This document shows, one piece after another, positions 34,601 to 43,922 of a stretch of DNA of 64,000 nucleotides. A program made the position numbers and the translations under genes. The notes beneath the pieces were generated by a model that worked only from the letters and a program-made list of their open reading frames with translations, made no database searches and had not been told where the DNA came from. This DNA is from Sanderia malayensis. Taxonomy: Eukaryota; Cnidaria; Scyphozoa; Semaeostomeae; Pelagiidae. Position 1 is the stretch's first letter, and each line of letters starts with the position of its first letter. The stretch covers positions 372,001 through 436,000 of the forward strand of contig RQOL01000139.1 of assembly GCA_013076295.1 (NCBI GenBank). Direction: 5' to 3'.

Positions 34601-37600
34601 TCGCCCAGAAAATGTTGGCAACTCACACTCAAGCAGCTCGGTGGCTCAGCAACGCTCACTCAACTTTACTTCGCTCTGCCGGACTGCTCGCTTCGCATCG
34701 CTCATCGCTCATCATTCATCAACATGACCTTCAAACTGGATTGACCCGTTTTCAAGCAAATCAGCTGTTGCTGTTCAAAGTGAACTTGACGCCATAATCA
34801 ACAAACACGGTTGGACTAATTATTTTATGTTTTAACAATTTCGAACAATTGCATCACTTTATCGTAATTATCCTAATCGTATTCTTGTAATTAATTTCAC
34901 TCCAACTTATTTTTCTGATTCTCTCGAACGCTTCACTATCGCTTGCATTCTAAGGAGGGAGCCTTGTAGTGAAATTACGTATTTTTAGATTTCTTTCGTT
35001 TTGCCCTCTTCTCGATCACTTCCTCTATTTCATCATATCGCGTCATTCAAATTACATCATTCTATTTTTATTTATGCATCGTCACTTTCATCCTTCTAGA
35101 AACACTTTTGCTTCGTCATCATGATTTTTAAAGTAATATAAATACCTGTAAATTATTGTAATTAGTCAGTCAGAGAAAGTCAGAAACAGTCAGAGTTATT
35201 CATTCAAAATCAACACTGCATCGTTTCTCTCTGGCTCCGTACTCCTTGCACGTAAAACACTCAACCTGGAAAACAGCGTCCGTTGGATAGTCTCTGGACA
35301 CAGAGGAGAAGACACACACGCAGGCCTCTTTATATTAGGAACACAATTCCTAAATATTTACTGGTCCAAGCACAAACAATTTCTCAAAAGAAGGTTTCAT
35401 TATTGCAAGGTTCTCTATTTGCTGGTGCCGATGGCAACAATTTGGTCTCCTTACCACCAAAACATTCAACAAAAAAGGATATCATGATATCATGATATCA
35501 AACGATAAATAGCATATTTTATTTACATAGTATATATGCACCTCAAAGAAGCTATATCTTGCGTACCTGTCTATTTTTTTCTTCCAGCTGTCTTCGATAG
35601 GGTTCCACATGTTAAGGAATTTCGAAGGATTACGGTTGACATGCCAATCAATGTATCTTCTCTGTTCTTTTCCAAATGTTGTAGGAATCCGAACTTTAGC
35701 TTCCCCTGAAATGAATAAAAATATATATACCTGATAATATGAGTATAACTTCGCAGTTACTGGAGTTGAAGTTTGTAAACGCGCTACTTTATGGTCTAGG
35801 CCAAGACGACAACAAAAACAACCAGGCCATTTCTCACTGTTCTTGCGGTTTCTTAAACAATTCGCTATGGTGGAACAATTTGAAATTTCGACGCTTATGG
35901 AAGATAGATAAAGTAGTGTCGTGGGGTGGTTTTCTGTCTTTGAACTTCCACCGCCAGACGTGGGGTACGGCACTCAGTGTGTCGGTAGAGTCTTGGTGCT
36001 GCTAAGGTCAGTGACTTCTTTCAGACTTTCAACAGAGATAGACACAGGTTTGCCTTCTATCTTTTATTGGTGGGTTGCCGTACCCACTCTACCAACAACT
36101 TAGTTGGTGGGCGGCAGTACCCACTGTACCAACGCTAAGTTGGTGGGCTGCCGTACCCACTCTACGACAATTTTAATTAAAAACTCGAGCTACATATATT
36201 TCCTTTATCTTATGAATAATTTAAAGTGTTCATCTTCATCTTCTGTCGTAATGGGCATAACCGATGGCCATGTCCCAGGTTGCTTTTAGGGTACCATTCT
36301 GTTTCTCTTCATGGATGGCCATATCTTCATTGGTTTTAACACCTTTTGCCCATGACGGTATAATATTCAGTGAGTAAACTCATTACTTCACTTTTTACAA
36401 ATTTTGTTTACGCAGCCTCGCTATGGTGGCATTTCTCATCACCAGCGGAAATTTATCTCTTTATAATATAATATTCTTTACTTTATATAATCTCGTTAGA
36501 GCCCTTTACGACTTATTTTAAAGTGCAATAATATGTCTTCGCATATTTTTATAAAGGGTCTCATAACAATTAACATATCAACTTGGCGATATCATAAATA
36601 TAAACAACCAAAGGAACACTTGCAAACTTGTTTTCCTTCTCAGTTGAACACGCCTATTAACCCATTTTCACTTAACACATCGCATCTGACTTATATACAC
36701 ACAGTAAAATTCTCTTGAAAAGCAAAACACGTTAACATTTAAACGAAATATGTAAAGACTATATAACACAGAGGCTGCAAAGGAATTTGCACCCAAAAGA
36801 GAGACACCATTAAGGGTTGTTTAAAGAAAAACTAACACTAAAATAACTAATTCTTGTATTTCCTTCGCAAATTAATGTCCGACCTCTACTTTGAAAGGAA
36901 GCAAAGAGCAAAGGAAGCTCAAAAATTCTCAGAGAAGAGGAAATTCAAAAAACACGTACGTGTTGGAAATATTATCCTTCCTGGAATTAAAGTCCGTGAG
37001 GAACTCTTCCGTTTGGACCAGGTAAAAAACTATAGATGTTGTTCTAATTAAGAGTAATATAATTCTAAAAGAGGTAAAGAAGAAAGCAACTTTGTCGATT
37101 ACAATAAAGCGTTTGATTCTATTTATCATAGTTTCTTGTGAAAGTTGTTAAGGGAATTCAGTTTAAAACAACATTAGATACGGGTTGTTTAATAACTTCA
37201 CGATAGAACGTCTGGTGTTGCTCGAATTCAAGATCAAAACAAAGAATTTGAATTCGAGCCAACATCAGGCAACTGTGTCGCATTCCTTTCAGATCTGAGA
37301 AAGTTGGCTCATCTCTCTTTATTAGTTAATAGGGACCTTTAGATCGAGTACGAAAACGAAAACGAAGACAAAATTCGAGATCACAGGGCACCGAGGAACT
37401 TCGTACTCGTTCTGGAAGTTTCGTTTGTTTAAATGGCCTAGCTAATGTTTCCTACGGTAGTCCAAGCCTGTCCTCTTTGTTTTGAAAAAGGTTTATGAGA
37501 AAATAGTTCGACAAATAACAGTTAACACTTCTCGCATGTAAAAATGCACGTGCCTACTTTTCCATACAAAATTTTCTCTTTTCGGTTTACCATTTTCAAT

Positions 37601-40499
37601 TTTAAACTTCGTAGTCTGGAGTACGAAATTTTCCAAAAACCTTGTTGTCTCGAAGTGCGAAGTGCGAAGACTACGGAATCTTTCGGGTGCTTCCCAGGGA
37701 GCATGTGCAGAATGACACACGCCATCAAATTTCTTCTTTGTTTTCGTTTTCGTACTCGATCTAAAGATCCCTAATATCGCTGAGGGAACATACAATGAAA
37801 AAGATGGAAGCATGGAATGAAGGCACAGTGGGGAAAAGTCGTAGCCGGTGAATCTGTTTGGAATATAAAGTATGCTGATCATACTACCTTAGTTAAAAAC
37901 AACAAAGAAGTGCCCAGTAAGATGAGAGCTTTATTAAAAAATTATAATTTTGAATAAAGGTTGATGATCAGCAGCTAAAATAAAAACTGTATTGTAGTGT
38001 GGGGGAAAAGAAGGGTCAAAATGAAAGATTGTGTGATGGATAGGATTGACAGGTTTAACTCTCCAAAATCTTACGTGACATCAGAAGGAGACTGCCTCAG
38101 AAAAATTAATATATTCACTCGGAAATGGCTGGAGCGGAAGACTAAAGTTGGTTTTGTAAATGAACAGCTTCAGCCCGCAAACGTTCATTTGTTTCAATTC
38201 ATTGGTTTGAATCGTAGATATGAAGCACAGCTTTGTGTGGAGAGGAAAACTTGCTACCCGGAAACAGGGAAGAAGATAAGACGGACAACTTTTGGATGTG
38301 ACGGCGTTCGAGAAGATCGCTGATATTGAGTCGAGACAAGAAGATAATTAATTTATTTGTAAGGACAAAAGTCAGAGCGTCCGGAAAAAAGTCTTGTAAA
38401 ACTGGTCAAGAATATACACTAAATCCTGAAAAGAAGATGCCACAAAGGCAACCATTGGAGGACTGACCGAAATTATTTGAGCTAAATCTTTCATTATATT
38501 TTGAGATTCCTCATTTAACTTGTTTTATATTGTTCACTAGGAAGGCTGTGTTCTGCATATTTTTAAAGCTGTGAGCCCTTTGTGTGAGTAAATGTACCTA
38601 GAGAACATGTTAGATTGCTTTTTACAAGGTGAATAACTTGGGAACAACAAAAAAACCAAAATTCTGAGACCATTGCTCGTCTATTCGCATAGATAAACAT
38701 TGTCATGTAAACATTCACCCTGTTCTGCCTGTCAGAATGATATTTGCATCAAAATTAACTTATCTCACTTGCCAGAAAATTAACCTGCAAATCGTGAATT
38801 GTATCTGACTATAGGCGCAAGGTCGCACGATCCCATGCTATACTTTGCGAGCAAAGGCTACGCACGACCTGCAACAAAATGGCTTCTAAAAATGGCGCAA
38901 TGTCCGGACAAAAATATTTACAAAACATTATACAGTCAAGGTTGGGCTCAGCCCAAAATTTGATGGCTGAATAGGGGACAAACCCATACCTAACCCAATT
39001 TATGATTAAAACTTCTCTTGTTATGAAAAAGGGAGAAATTTCCAAGCAACGTACTTAGAAATTGTTAGATATTGTTATAATCATATAAAAGCACTGACGG
39101 ACAGGAAAGGAATGCAATCGACAAACACAACTTTTAAAATCGAAATCGGGATTTTCAAAAATATATCTTCATATCTTACAAATTCTTTCATTCCCTCTGA
39201 AATCAAATTCACATTGTTCATTTCACTTTGATAAAGTCAACTAATTTAGAGCAGTACCTTTACCGTTTTCATTTCTGTAAATATACTTTATCAAGTACTT
39301 GGACGTGATTGGAGAAGAACATCAGGTTTTGGTCAGAAATTTACTAAAAACTTGTGGTTCTGATCTGCCTTTTATGAAGGCCCAATAACAAGGGCCTACT
39401 AACCTAATGATCAACAAGAGTTCATATAGTGTTGTAAAAGTTTTGGAATGTTGCTAAAGGCCATTATATATGAATATTTATGATGTTAATGGTTATTATT
39501 AATTAATTCATATTTTTGAAAAATCTGAAGGCTGCGCTTGGACCCTTTGCACCCTTCTAGATCAACCACTGTGGACATTAAACGGGATCAGAGTTCAGAT
39601 TTATGTTTTTGTTTATCAATTTAGAAAGTGGTTGAACAAAATCAATTTTGCTAGAAACTTTTCCAGAACAGAAACAGCTATGTTAAAGCGCAACAAAAAT
39701 TTCCCTGACATAAATATTCCTATTTGTCATAAATTCATTTAATTTTTAGGGACTTAAAATTTCCGGCAGCCAACCAAAAGTTTATTTAAAAAAACTACGG
39801 TGCTTCCAAAGTGGTGAACAACAACTTAAATCTTTTTTGCTAAAGCTCAAGACGGTTCTATGAAATACGGTCAGATTTTCAAAACGTTCTGAGCATCTTC
39901 TTTTCAATGAAAAAGAATTTGCATTATTTTGTGTGAAAAAGATAATCATTGGCGTTATATTTTACTCCACTTCAATTTTTGTGCTAAAAAATTTTACGAT
40001 TATGTTTAGGCTTCAAAATCTTCCAGTTTTTACATTAAAATTTATCCATTGTTGGGTACATATGTGTCAAGAAAATTCGCTATCGGCGCCATATTGGTAT
40101 CCATATAACTTAGCGTATGCTCAGACATTGGGCCAGGTGTAGACAGAATACGTCAGGTGGTGTGAAACATTTGCTCACTAAGCGTATATATAATGTAGAT
40201 TTTGTTCGAATGCGGGTTATTTAATAGTATAATTCAATGCAGACATACAAACCTGGTTCAATGTTTCGTCCTGTTGTCTCAACCTTTGAATCTTGTGAAA
40301 GATCTTTTCCACTTCCAGTTTTAATTATTCCGTGCCATCCAACTGATAGGCTTTTTCTAAGTTCATTTGCAATGGACAAATCCTCACCTACTTCCCAGCC
40401 ATTGGATTGGTGAAGCAAGTCAGTGCAGCATACATTGACAATGAACATATACAGCAGTGAAAACAATGAATGCATTTTGATCCGTGTGCGACTACCCAT
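18710..40499 (-). CDS. Giant secreted RTX / FnIII / sushi / EGF protein, copy A (frameshifted)
   Basis: Six minus-strand exons join in phase: 40499-40253, 35705-35567, 27691-23726, 23455-20676, 20381-19975 and 19640-18710. Junction phases are 1, 2, 1, 0 and 2, all with GT-AG ends. The protein would be secreted and act outside the cell, or at a membrane reached from outside. Domains in order: signal peptide; charged and coiled-coil region; basic site; hydrophobic pore-like segment; five RTX-associated modules around a calcium-binding nonapeptide block; fibronectin III; four sushi domains; EGF; C-terminal domain. RTX repeats are typical of bacterial secreted toxins and enzymes and rare in animals. 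The hydrophobic segment recalls TcdA/TcdB-type pore regions, but that is only a resemblance. Copy A lacks two bases near 26376-26387 compared with copy B, giving a stop in exon 3, so it is either a recent pseudogene or carries a sequence error. The rest of the frame is intact. Confidence 0.75.
19975..20381 (-). CDS. Copy A exon 5: sushi domains 1 (end), 2 and 3 (start)
   Basis: 407 bases, phase 0 in and phase 2 out. It completes sushi 1 (RCNSSQLCIKW), contains sushi 2 (LSCKDSYEF, AICFDGKW, IPKC) and begins sushi 3 (YVDCKGN). Sushi (CCP) domains are extracellular beta-sandwich binding modules held by two disulphides. The acceptor is TTATAG and the donor GTAAGA. Confidence 0.8.
20421..20482. 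repeat. 31-bp tandem duplication in intron 4 of copy A
   Basis: GCAATTATCTTGTTTCACTG and its continuation occur twice with a 31-base period. The equivalent intron of copy B has only one unit (near 51360), so it is a small copy-A-specific duplication. Confidence 0.85.
20676..23455 (-). CDS. Copy A exon 4: RTX block, modules, FnIII, start of sushi 1
   Basis: A 2,780-base exon of the same length in both copies. RTX-associated modules start near exon residues 100 (GNGGSDAYKIA), 270 (GGNGSDTYVIG) and 577 (GGLGKDIYNL). Between the last two, residues about 415-475 form a canonical calcium-binding nonapeptide block such as GGDGDDNLDGGEGNDVLSGG, predicted to fold as a parallel beta-roll binding Ca2+. 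Residues about 783-880 are a fibronectin III domain (PTDIKVIDVSSVSLTIGW; GLLHGTSYRVRVYSI). The exon ends inside the first sushi domain (ENGNIV, VTCNHGYEMF), phase 0, donor GTAAGT. Confidence 0.85.
23726..27691 (-). CDS. Copy A exon 3: coiled-coil, pore-like segment, first RTX modules
   Basis: A 3,966-base exon. Exon residues about 20-130 are Lys/Glu-rich and likely coiled-coil. A Lys/Arg cluster SRRNKFRRK near residue 650 could be a processing site. Residues about 750-860 hold hydrophobic helices (YVGLAFDAYFIAEDI, LILDIASTIANVIVDVFG, IVWAISLVRMSI) followed by GLGEGFVDFLTGGL, similar in character to pore or translocation domains of large bacterial toxins. Near 1070 and 1230 two RTX-associated modules begin (GGLDHDLYYLG; GGEGEDTYIIKP). 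Acceptor TTTTGTAG and donor GTAAGT are strong. The frame is broken near 26380 by two missing bases. Confidence 0.8.
26376..26387 (-). other. Frame-breaking two-base deficit in copy A
   Basis: Within 13 bases copy A lacks one base at each of two places where copy B reads GTTCTTC and ATAGGTTTT on the plus strand. Reading copy A on the minus strand gives TGA at 26382-26380. Downstream coding is otherwise intact for about 1,000 further codons of this exon. Confidence 0.85.
28134..28930 (+). mobile_element. 5'-truncated Penelope-like element with GIY-YIG domain
   Basis: From about 28155 to the stop at 28640 an open frame encodes the end of a Penelope-like retroelement protein: LPYIGNVSTRFEKQL, then a GIY-YIG nuclease-type segment VVYEFLYRCDSRYVGRT with QRLCDRIKQHVP. 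The reverse transcriptase is missing. It sits in the intron between exons 2 and 3 of copy A. The corresponding site in unit B (near 59100) lacks it, so it inserted after the duplication or was lost in B. Confidence 0.8.
28940..29046 (-). mobile_element. Short LINE reverse-transcriptase relic
   Basis: About 35 codons on the minus strand read VQRRATKLVKGLKDLSYKER and then LMALELPTLEYRR, a common motif near the C-terminus of CR1/jockey-type LINE proteins. No more of the element is present. Confidence 0.7.
29866..30311. mobile_element. Solo LTR with GATT target duplication
   Basis: Begins TGTCGTGGGG and ends CACACAACA, flanked on both sides by GATT. Unit B has the uninterrupted site (near 60413-60425), which proves insertion. 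At 446 bases with TG/CA ends and no internal region it is best read as a solo LTR formed by recombination between the two LTRs of a full element. Confidence 0.75.
30590..30710 (+). pseudogene. Relic of mobile-element protein, unit A copy
   Basis: A short frame contains ALPAFNATTQCDTASYIYRA, which resembles the common animal transposon-associated motif around AFxAxTGCDT. The glycine is changed and frames are broken. The matching relic in unit B is at 60440-60545, so it predates the duplication. Confidence 0.45.
32184..32890 (+). mobile_element. 5'-truncated LINE with (ATGT)n tail
   Basis: An open frame to 32729 encodes the thumb/C-terminal part of a CR1/jockey-type LINE protein, with NKLQRLQKVAASFVLG, KLNWLPIVERREFN and MAFKALHDENWP. 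The element ends in an ATGT microsatellite (about 32867-32882), typical of LINE 3' ends. It is found only in unit A. Confidence 0.85.
33901..35354 (+). mobile_element. Short non-autonomous LTR retroelement
   Basis: Two direct LTRs of equal length (33901-34290 and 34965-35354, 390 bases each) enclose 674 bases. Directly after the left LTR lies a primer-binding-site-like TGGTGACCACGACGTGACC. Directly before the right LTR lies a polypurine tract AAGGAGGGAG. The element is flanked by TATT on both sides, and unit B has the empty site near 63115. The internal part encodes no recognisable gag or pol, so it needs proteins from a relative. The LTRs differ at about a dozen positions, so it is not very recent. 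Confidence 0.88.
35567..35705 (-). CDS. Copy A exon 2
   Basis: A 139-base exon (phase 1 in, phase 2 out) with acceptor TTTCAG and donor GTACGC. It encodes about 46 residues including RYIDWHVNRNPSKFLNMW. The exon and both splice sites are conserved at 63326-63464 in unit B while surrounding intron sequence differs, which supports it being coding. Confidence 0.75.
35917..36172 (+). repeat. LTR-related sequence with 36-37 bp tandem repeat
   Basis: Starts TGTCGTGGGGT like the solo LTR at 29.9 kb and shares further blocks with it, so it is probably a related LTR. From 36067 to 36172 three tandem units begin TTGGTGGG and contain GTACCCACT. The right end of the element could not be fixed. Confidence 0.5.
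36854..38323 (+). mobile_element. Decayed LINE split by a MITE
   Basis: Fragments in order: reverse-transcriptase motif FVDYNKAFDSIYH (37091 on), a degenerate catalytic motif YADHTTLVKNN (37870 region, where YADD is expected) and a C-terminal SEGDCLRKINIF stretch (38090 region). Stops and frame changes separate them, and a 440-base MITE sits between the first two. The open frame at 36854-37051 may be its upstream part, but shows no clear motif. Confidence 0.6.
37332..37771. mobile_element. MITE with TA target duplication
   Basis: Terminal inverted repeats of about 30 bases (left GGGACCTTTAGATCGAG, right its near-exact inverse) are flanked by TA on both sides, the target duplication of Tc1/mariner-type elements. 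It has no transposase frame. It interrupts a decayed LINE in intron 1 of copy A. Confidence 0.85.
40253..40499 (-). CDS. Copy A exon 1: signal peptide
   Basis: The frame opens at 40499 (MGSRTRIK before the hydrophobic core) or at 40475 (MHSLFSLLYMFIVNVCC). Both give a good secretory signal; the upstream start adds a basic n-region. A further 50 residues, hydrophilic and containing a WHGIIKTGSGKDL stretch, follow before a GTTTGT donor in phase 1. It is assigned to this gene because phase and strand match exon 2, with an intron of about 4.5 kb full of mobile elements. Confidence 0.6.
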
Positions 40500-40556
40500 C
40501 CTTCAAAAGTGATATGTCTTTGCAAAATGTTGGCGCTCAAGCTCAAAAGTACCATG

Positions 40557-40700
40557 AATTGTATATATGAAGTGATTGATCAAATTACAAAACAAACCAT
40601 TTGACAAATTGACCTTGCAAAGTACTATAAATATACTCACGCATCTGAACGATTCTTTTCTTCGTACTCATTGTGAATTACTGGTCGCTACACGTACACA
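40557..40700 (-). promoter_or_regulatory. Upstream region of copy A exon 1, duplicated at 41.83 kb
   Basis: Lies directly upstream of the signal-peptide exon on the minus strand. It holds TATA-like strings (TATATACA at 40557-40566 and TATATTTATAG at 40623-40635 read on minus). About 140 bases recur in the same orientation at 41826-41970, across a hAT element. Position and TATA-like content suggest a promoter; the start site is not known. Confidence 0.35.
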
Positions 40701-40711
40701 GGTCACACAAC

Positions 40712-41806
40712 CAGAGGCGGATATTATGGGGGGTTTGGGGGGGCGAACGACCCCCCAAAAAATTATTTGTCGGTGAATGTTAACTTTTTTCGGCATTTTG
40801 TCGGTATTTACTTAGACAGATTTTTACTATGTATTCTTGAAAGTTTCTTAACTTACAAGCGACGTAAACGACGAAATGGTACCTGACATCGTAACAAAGG
40901 CTAATGGAATCCTTACTATAATCAAAGTTCGAATTTACGCTCATGGTGGTCATATTTGATCAAATAATGCAACCGACAAGCATCCTGAGCAAAATACTAC
41001 AAGGCAGTGAGATTGACTTGGCCGAAGCCCTTCTCTTTATCGATACATGCATTAAGAAGCCCAAGCATTAAGAAATGATCCTAAGCATAGGCGCCGACTT
41101 TTACTTTTCCCAGGGGGGACTCAAATTAAAAAAAATTTAAAAAAAAGAAAAGGTAGACAAATTCCCTGTCACTAACGTACTATATACATATGTATTATGT
41201 GTAATAAAAAACCAAAGCACTGCACTAAAATACATATAACATCATGGTCTACAGTATCATCAGTTTAATTCTTTGATTAATGTTTCTTCAATAAAATAAA
41301 CGTGTTTTTTTATGTCCCAAACAATGTTCCCAGGGGGAGCCCCCGATAGAAATTTCCAGGGGGGCTTGAGCCCCAAGCTCCACGTAGTCGGCGCCTATGA
41401 TCCTAAGTTTGACGAGTTTATTGTTCAAGCGAAAGAAATCGCAGAAAAGTCAGGAACAGAATATGATTTTGCAAGCCGAAGAGCGAGAAAAAGGATTGGA
41501 CGAGTTGTGCTCAGATTGAAGCACCATCTGAACCAAAAGAGGCCTTCAAGTGTAACGTTTTCTTCCAAACGAAAGGCACAAAGTTCAAAGATCTTGTAAT
41601 TGTAACTGAACTGTAATTTATTTTCAAAATTGTTCACATTTTAAAAATCTCGAGAGGTAAAAAAGTAGCAAAGCCCCAAAACCTTGATAGGGGCTTCGCC
41701 CCTTGACCCCAACCAGAGCTCTAACTTTCGGTTTCTTGGTTTAGAATTTTGTCGGCAAATCGTCACTATTCGCCCCACCACCAAATATGGCCAATGTCCG
41801 CCTCTG
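40712..41806 (+). mobile_element. hAT-type DNA element, decayed
   Basis: Terminal inverted repeats CAGAGGCGGA and TCCGCCTCTG are flanked by an exact 8-base target duplication CACACAAC. Inside, frame remnants such as ILQGSEIDLAEALLFID and DEFIVQAKEIAEKSGTEYDF with RRARKRIGR resemble zinc-finger-type hAT transposases common in corals. Most of the transposase is missing, and a MITE is nested within. Confidence 0.85.
41086..41399. mobile_element. hAT-like MITE nested in the larger hAT element
   Basis: Perfect 14-base terminal inverted repeats CATAGGCGCCGACT, flanked by an exact 8-base duplication ATCCTAAG (41078-41085 and 41400-41407). It is 314 bases long with no coding capacity, inserted into the transposase remnant. 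Confidence 0.92.
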
Positions 41807-41825
41807 CACACAACGAATTGAAAAT

Positions 41826-41970
41826 ACAATGAATATTTTAACTTACGTGATTGATCAATTGACAAAACAAACCATGTGGCATGTTGACTTTGCATAGTGC
41901 TATACAATTGTTTACACGCCTCAACGATTCTTTTTTCGTACCCATTGCTAATTCCAGGTGGATTCACTTA
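41826..41970 (-). repeat. Second copy of the exon 1 upstream region
   Basis: Direct repeat of 40557-40700, sharing blocks such as CAAAACAAACCAT and AACGATTCTTTT, at lower identity. No second signal-peptide exon follows it; the hAT element lies there instead. Confidence 0.65.
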
Positions 41971-42583
41971 GACATGGTCAATATATCATGATGCAGTAAA
42001 AATTATAAATAAGCAAGAAGGGAAGAGAGTTGCATGGATAAACTTTAATGGGACAGCGTCGACTAAACTTTAATTGGACAGCGTCGTCGACATCGATTCT
42101 TTTCTTTTAACTAGTTGACTATATCCTGACAGAAAGAAATCCATATTAGCTAGTCACAACAAGGAAAAAAATTTATATGTGTAGCTGAAATATTATTAGG
42201 TGCAGACATTCTAACGGACAGGTAAATACGACTTAACCGAAACAAATTTTTTCACTTAAGGGTAGCTATCAAATACCCGATAATGGGACATATTCTTAAG
42301 CTTACAGGGGCAAATAAAACTCACATACAATGCATTACTTTTTGTAAGGAGGAAAATTTATCATCAAGAAGACTGATGATTGATTATTAATGAATTCCCG
42401 CTTGGGTTTCATGAATGATGTCATTGACGTGCATTTAGTGCCAGTCTCTTATATAATAAACTTACCTCCTGTCACTGAGAGATCCCAAAGAACAAAGGGC
42501 ATATAGAACCATTCACTTGCAAATGTCAGGGTCGACAAGACATTTTCATATTTCCCTTTTATTAGATCTGCGCTGTATCATTC

Positions 42584-42791
42584 AGGCTGTCTTCACACGA
42601 CACCGTTTTCATTTGACTCCGTTTTCATTTCGAATCGTTTACGACACTGCGTTCACATTTGCCGAAACGATTGAAAACGATGCATTCCGATCCCCTTTTG
42701 TTTTTCATTGAAACGTTCTGGAGGTTTGGACTGGTGCGAACGCATTGAAAATTAGTGAAGTGAAAACGGAATCTTCTCCTCGGTGTGAAAG
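42584..42791. mobile_element. MITE with CTTCACAC-type inverted ends
   Basis: The left end (CTTCACACGACACCGTTTTC) and right end (inverse reading CTTTCACACCGAGGAG, then CCGTTTTCA) form imperfect terminal inverted repeats rich in CCGTTTTCATTT units. The target duplication was not resolved. Confidence 0.65.
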
Positions 42792-43750
42792 TTTTTCTAT
42801 TACTTTCGGCGACAAATTTAAAAGTGTTAAAATTATTTCAGTGACTTGACAAATTTATATTTTTTGTTCCTATAATGACTTTGCTACGCGATGATGGTTG
42901 AGAAGTTGTATTTTTAATGGTTGACTTTATTAAAAATGTTGGCGTTCGAAATTCAAATGGTAGCGTACTTAGAGATTATAAATTTTGGTGTGATGACATT
43001 GATTATTAGTTGTAACAATCATTGATACTACAAAGACGTAGAAAATGTCTACAATAACAGATTTAATGGAAAAGAAGGTGAACTTTTGTATTCTTAATTT
43101 TGAATACATGCAAACAAGTAGAAGTCATCAATGTTACCGAAAGCTTGCAATCCGCTTGAATGATGGAACAACAGTTTTACAAGAGAATTCACACCATGTA
43201 TTCAATATAGAGATTTGGATGAGAAGTACAAAAAAGCTTATCGCCACTGTTTACAAAATTTACACAAACTACCATATAATCCACCATCGAAACTCTAGAA
43301 ATGTGAAGATGCTGAAGAATTTGTGAAGGAAATATTGTTGTGGAACTATTGTATTGTTATATTTTATAAAGGTGGATAAATCGAAAGGATATTAGCAAAC
43401 AGACTTGATGTACCTTCACTTAATTTAGAACTTTTAGGGGTTCGAAAAGCGATGACACATGAGCCTGAGAATGAAATAGTATGTTATTATAATCAATTAA
43501 AAAACTTTCTGAAAATTGGATTGAATTAAATTAATGTAAGTACTCTTGTGTCTTCTTGTTTACTTAACCTTGTGCATCTCACATCAAAGCGAGGTTGACC
43601 ACATGATGCCACAAGATTAATAATGACATCACGTGATGTTAGAGTAGTTAATTATAATGACGTGATACATCACATGATAGTGCGCCAGAACCCGCCCCCT
43701 TTCACTCCTCAACCTATGGTCATGCATCAAGAACCTCTGAGCGGCTATTG

Positions 43751-43922
43751 AACTGCGCATGCGCCACTACTGTATACCTTTATCAAGTGGGCAAGAACTG
43801 GCCTCCTAACTGCGCATGCGCCACTATTGCATACCTTTATCAGATGGGTTAGAACCGGCCTCTTAACTGCGCATGCACCACTATTGTATACCTTTATCAG
43901 GTGCGCCAGAACCCCGCCCCTC
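43751..43922. repeat. 57-bp minisatellite with palindromic GCGCATGCGC core
   Basis: Three tandem units start at 43751, 43808 and 43865, each beginning AACTGCGCATGC. The core TGCGCATGCGCC is close to the NRF1 binding consensus YGCGCAYGCGCR. The third unit has one change in the core. Confidence 0.85.

Larger units (their letters stand above)
13508..35735. repeat. Segmental duplication, unit A (recognisable part)
   Basis: Sequence from about 13.51 kb is repeated from about 45.22 kb in the same orientation. Shared blocks include 13510-13925, 15607-16600, 18710-28130, 29310-30830, 33160-33890 and 35370-35710. The offset falls from about 31.7-32.2 kb to 27.8 kb because of unit-specific insertions and deletions. 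The true unit probably reaches 45.2 kb, since the first exon of the contained gene is at 40.3-40.5 kb. Confidence 0.85.

Noticed and set aside
37493..37882. 129-residue minus-strand frame
   Set aside because: It lies almost wholly in the MITE with TA target duplication and reads through its inverted repeat.
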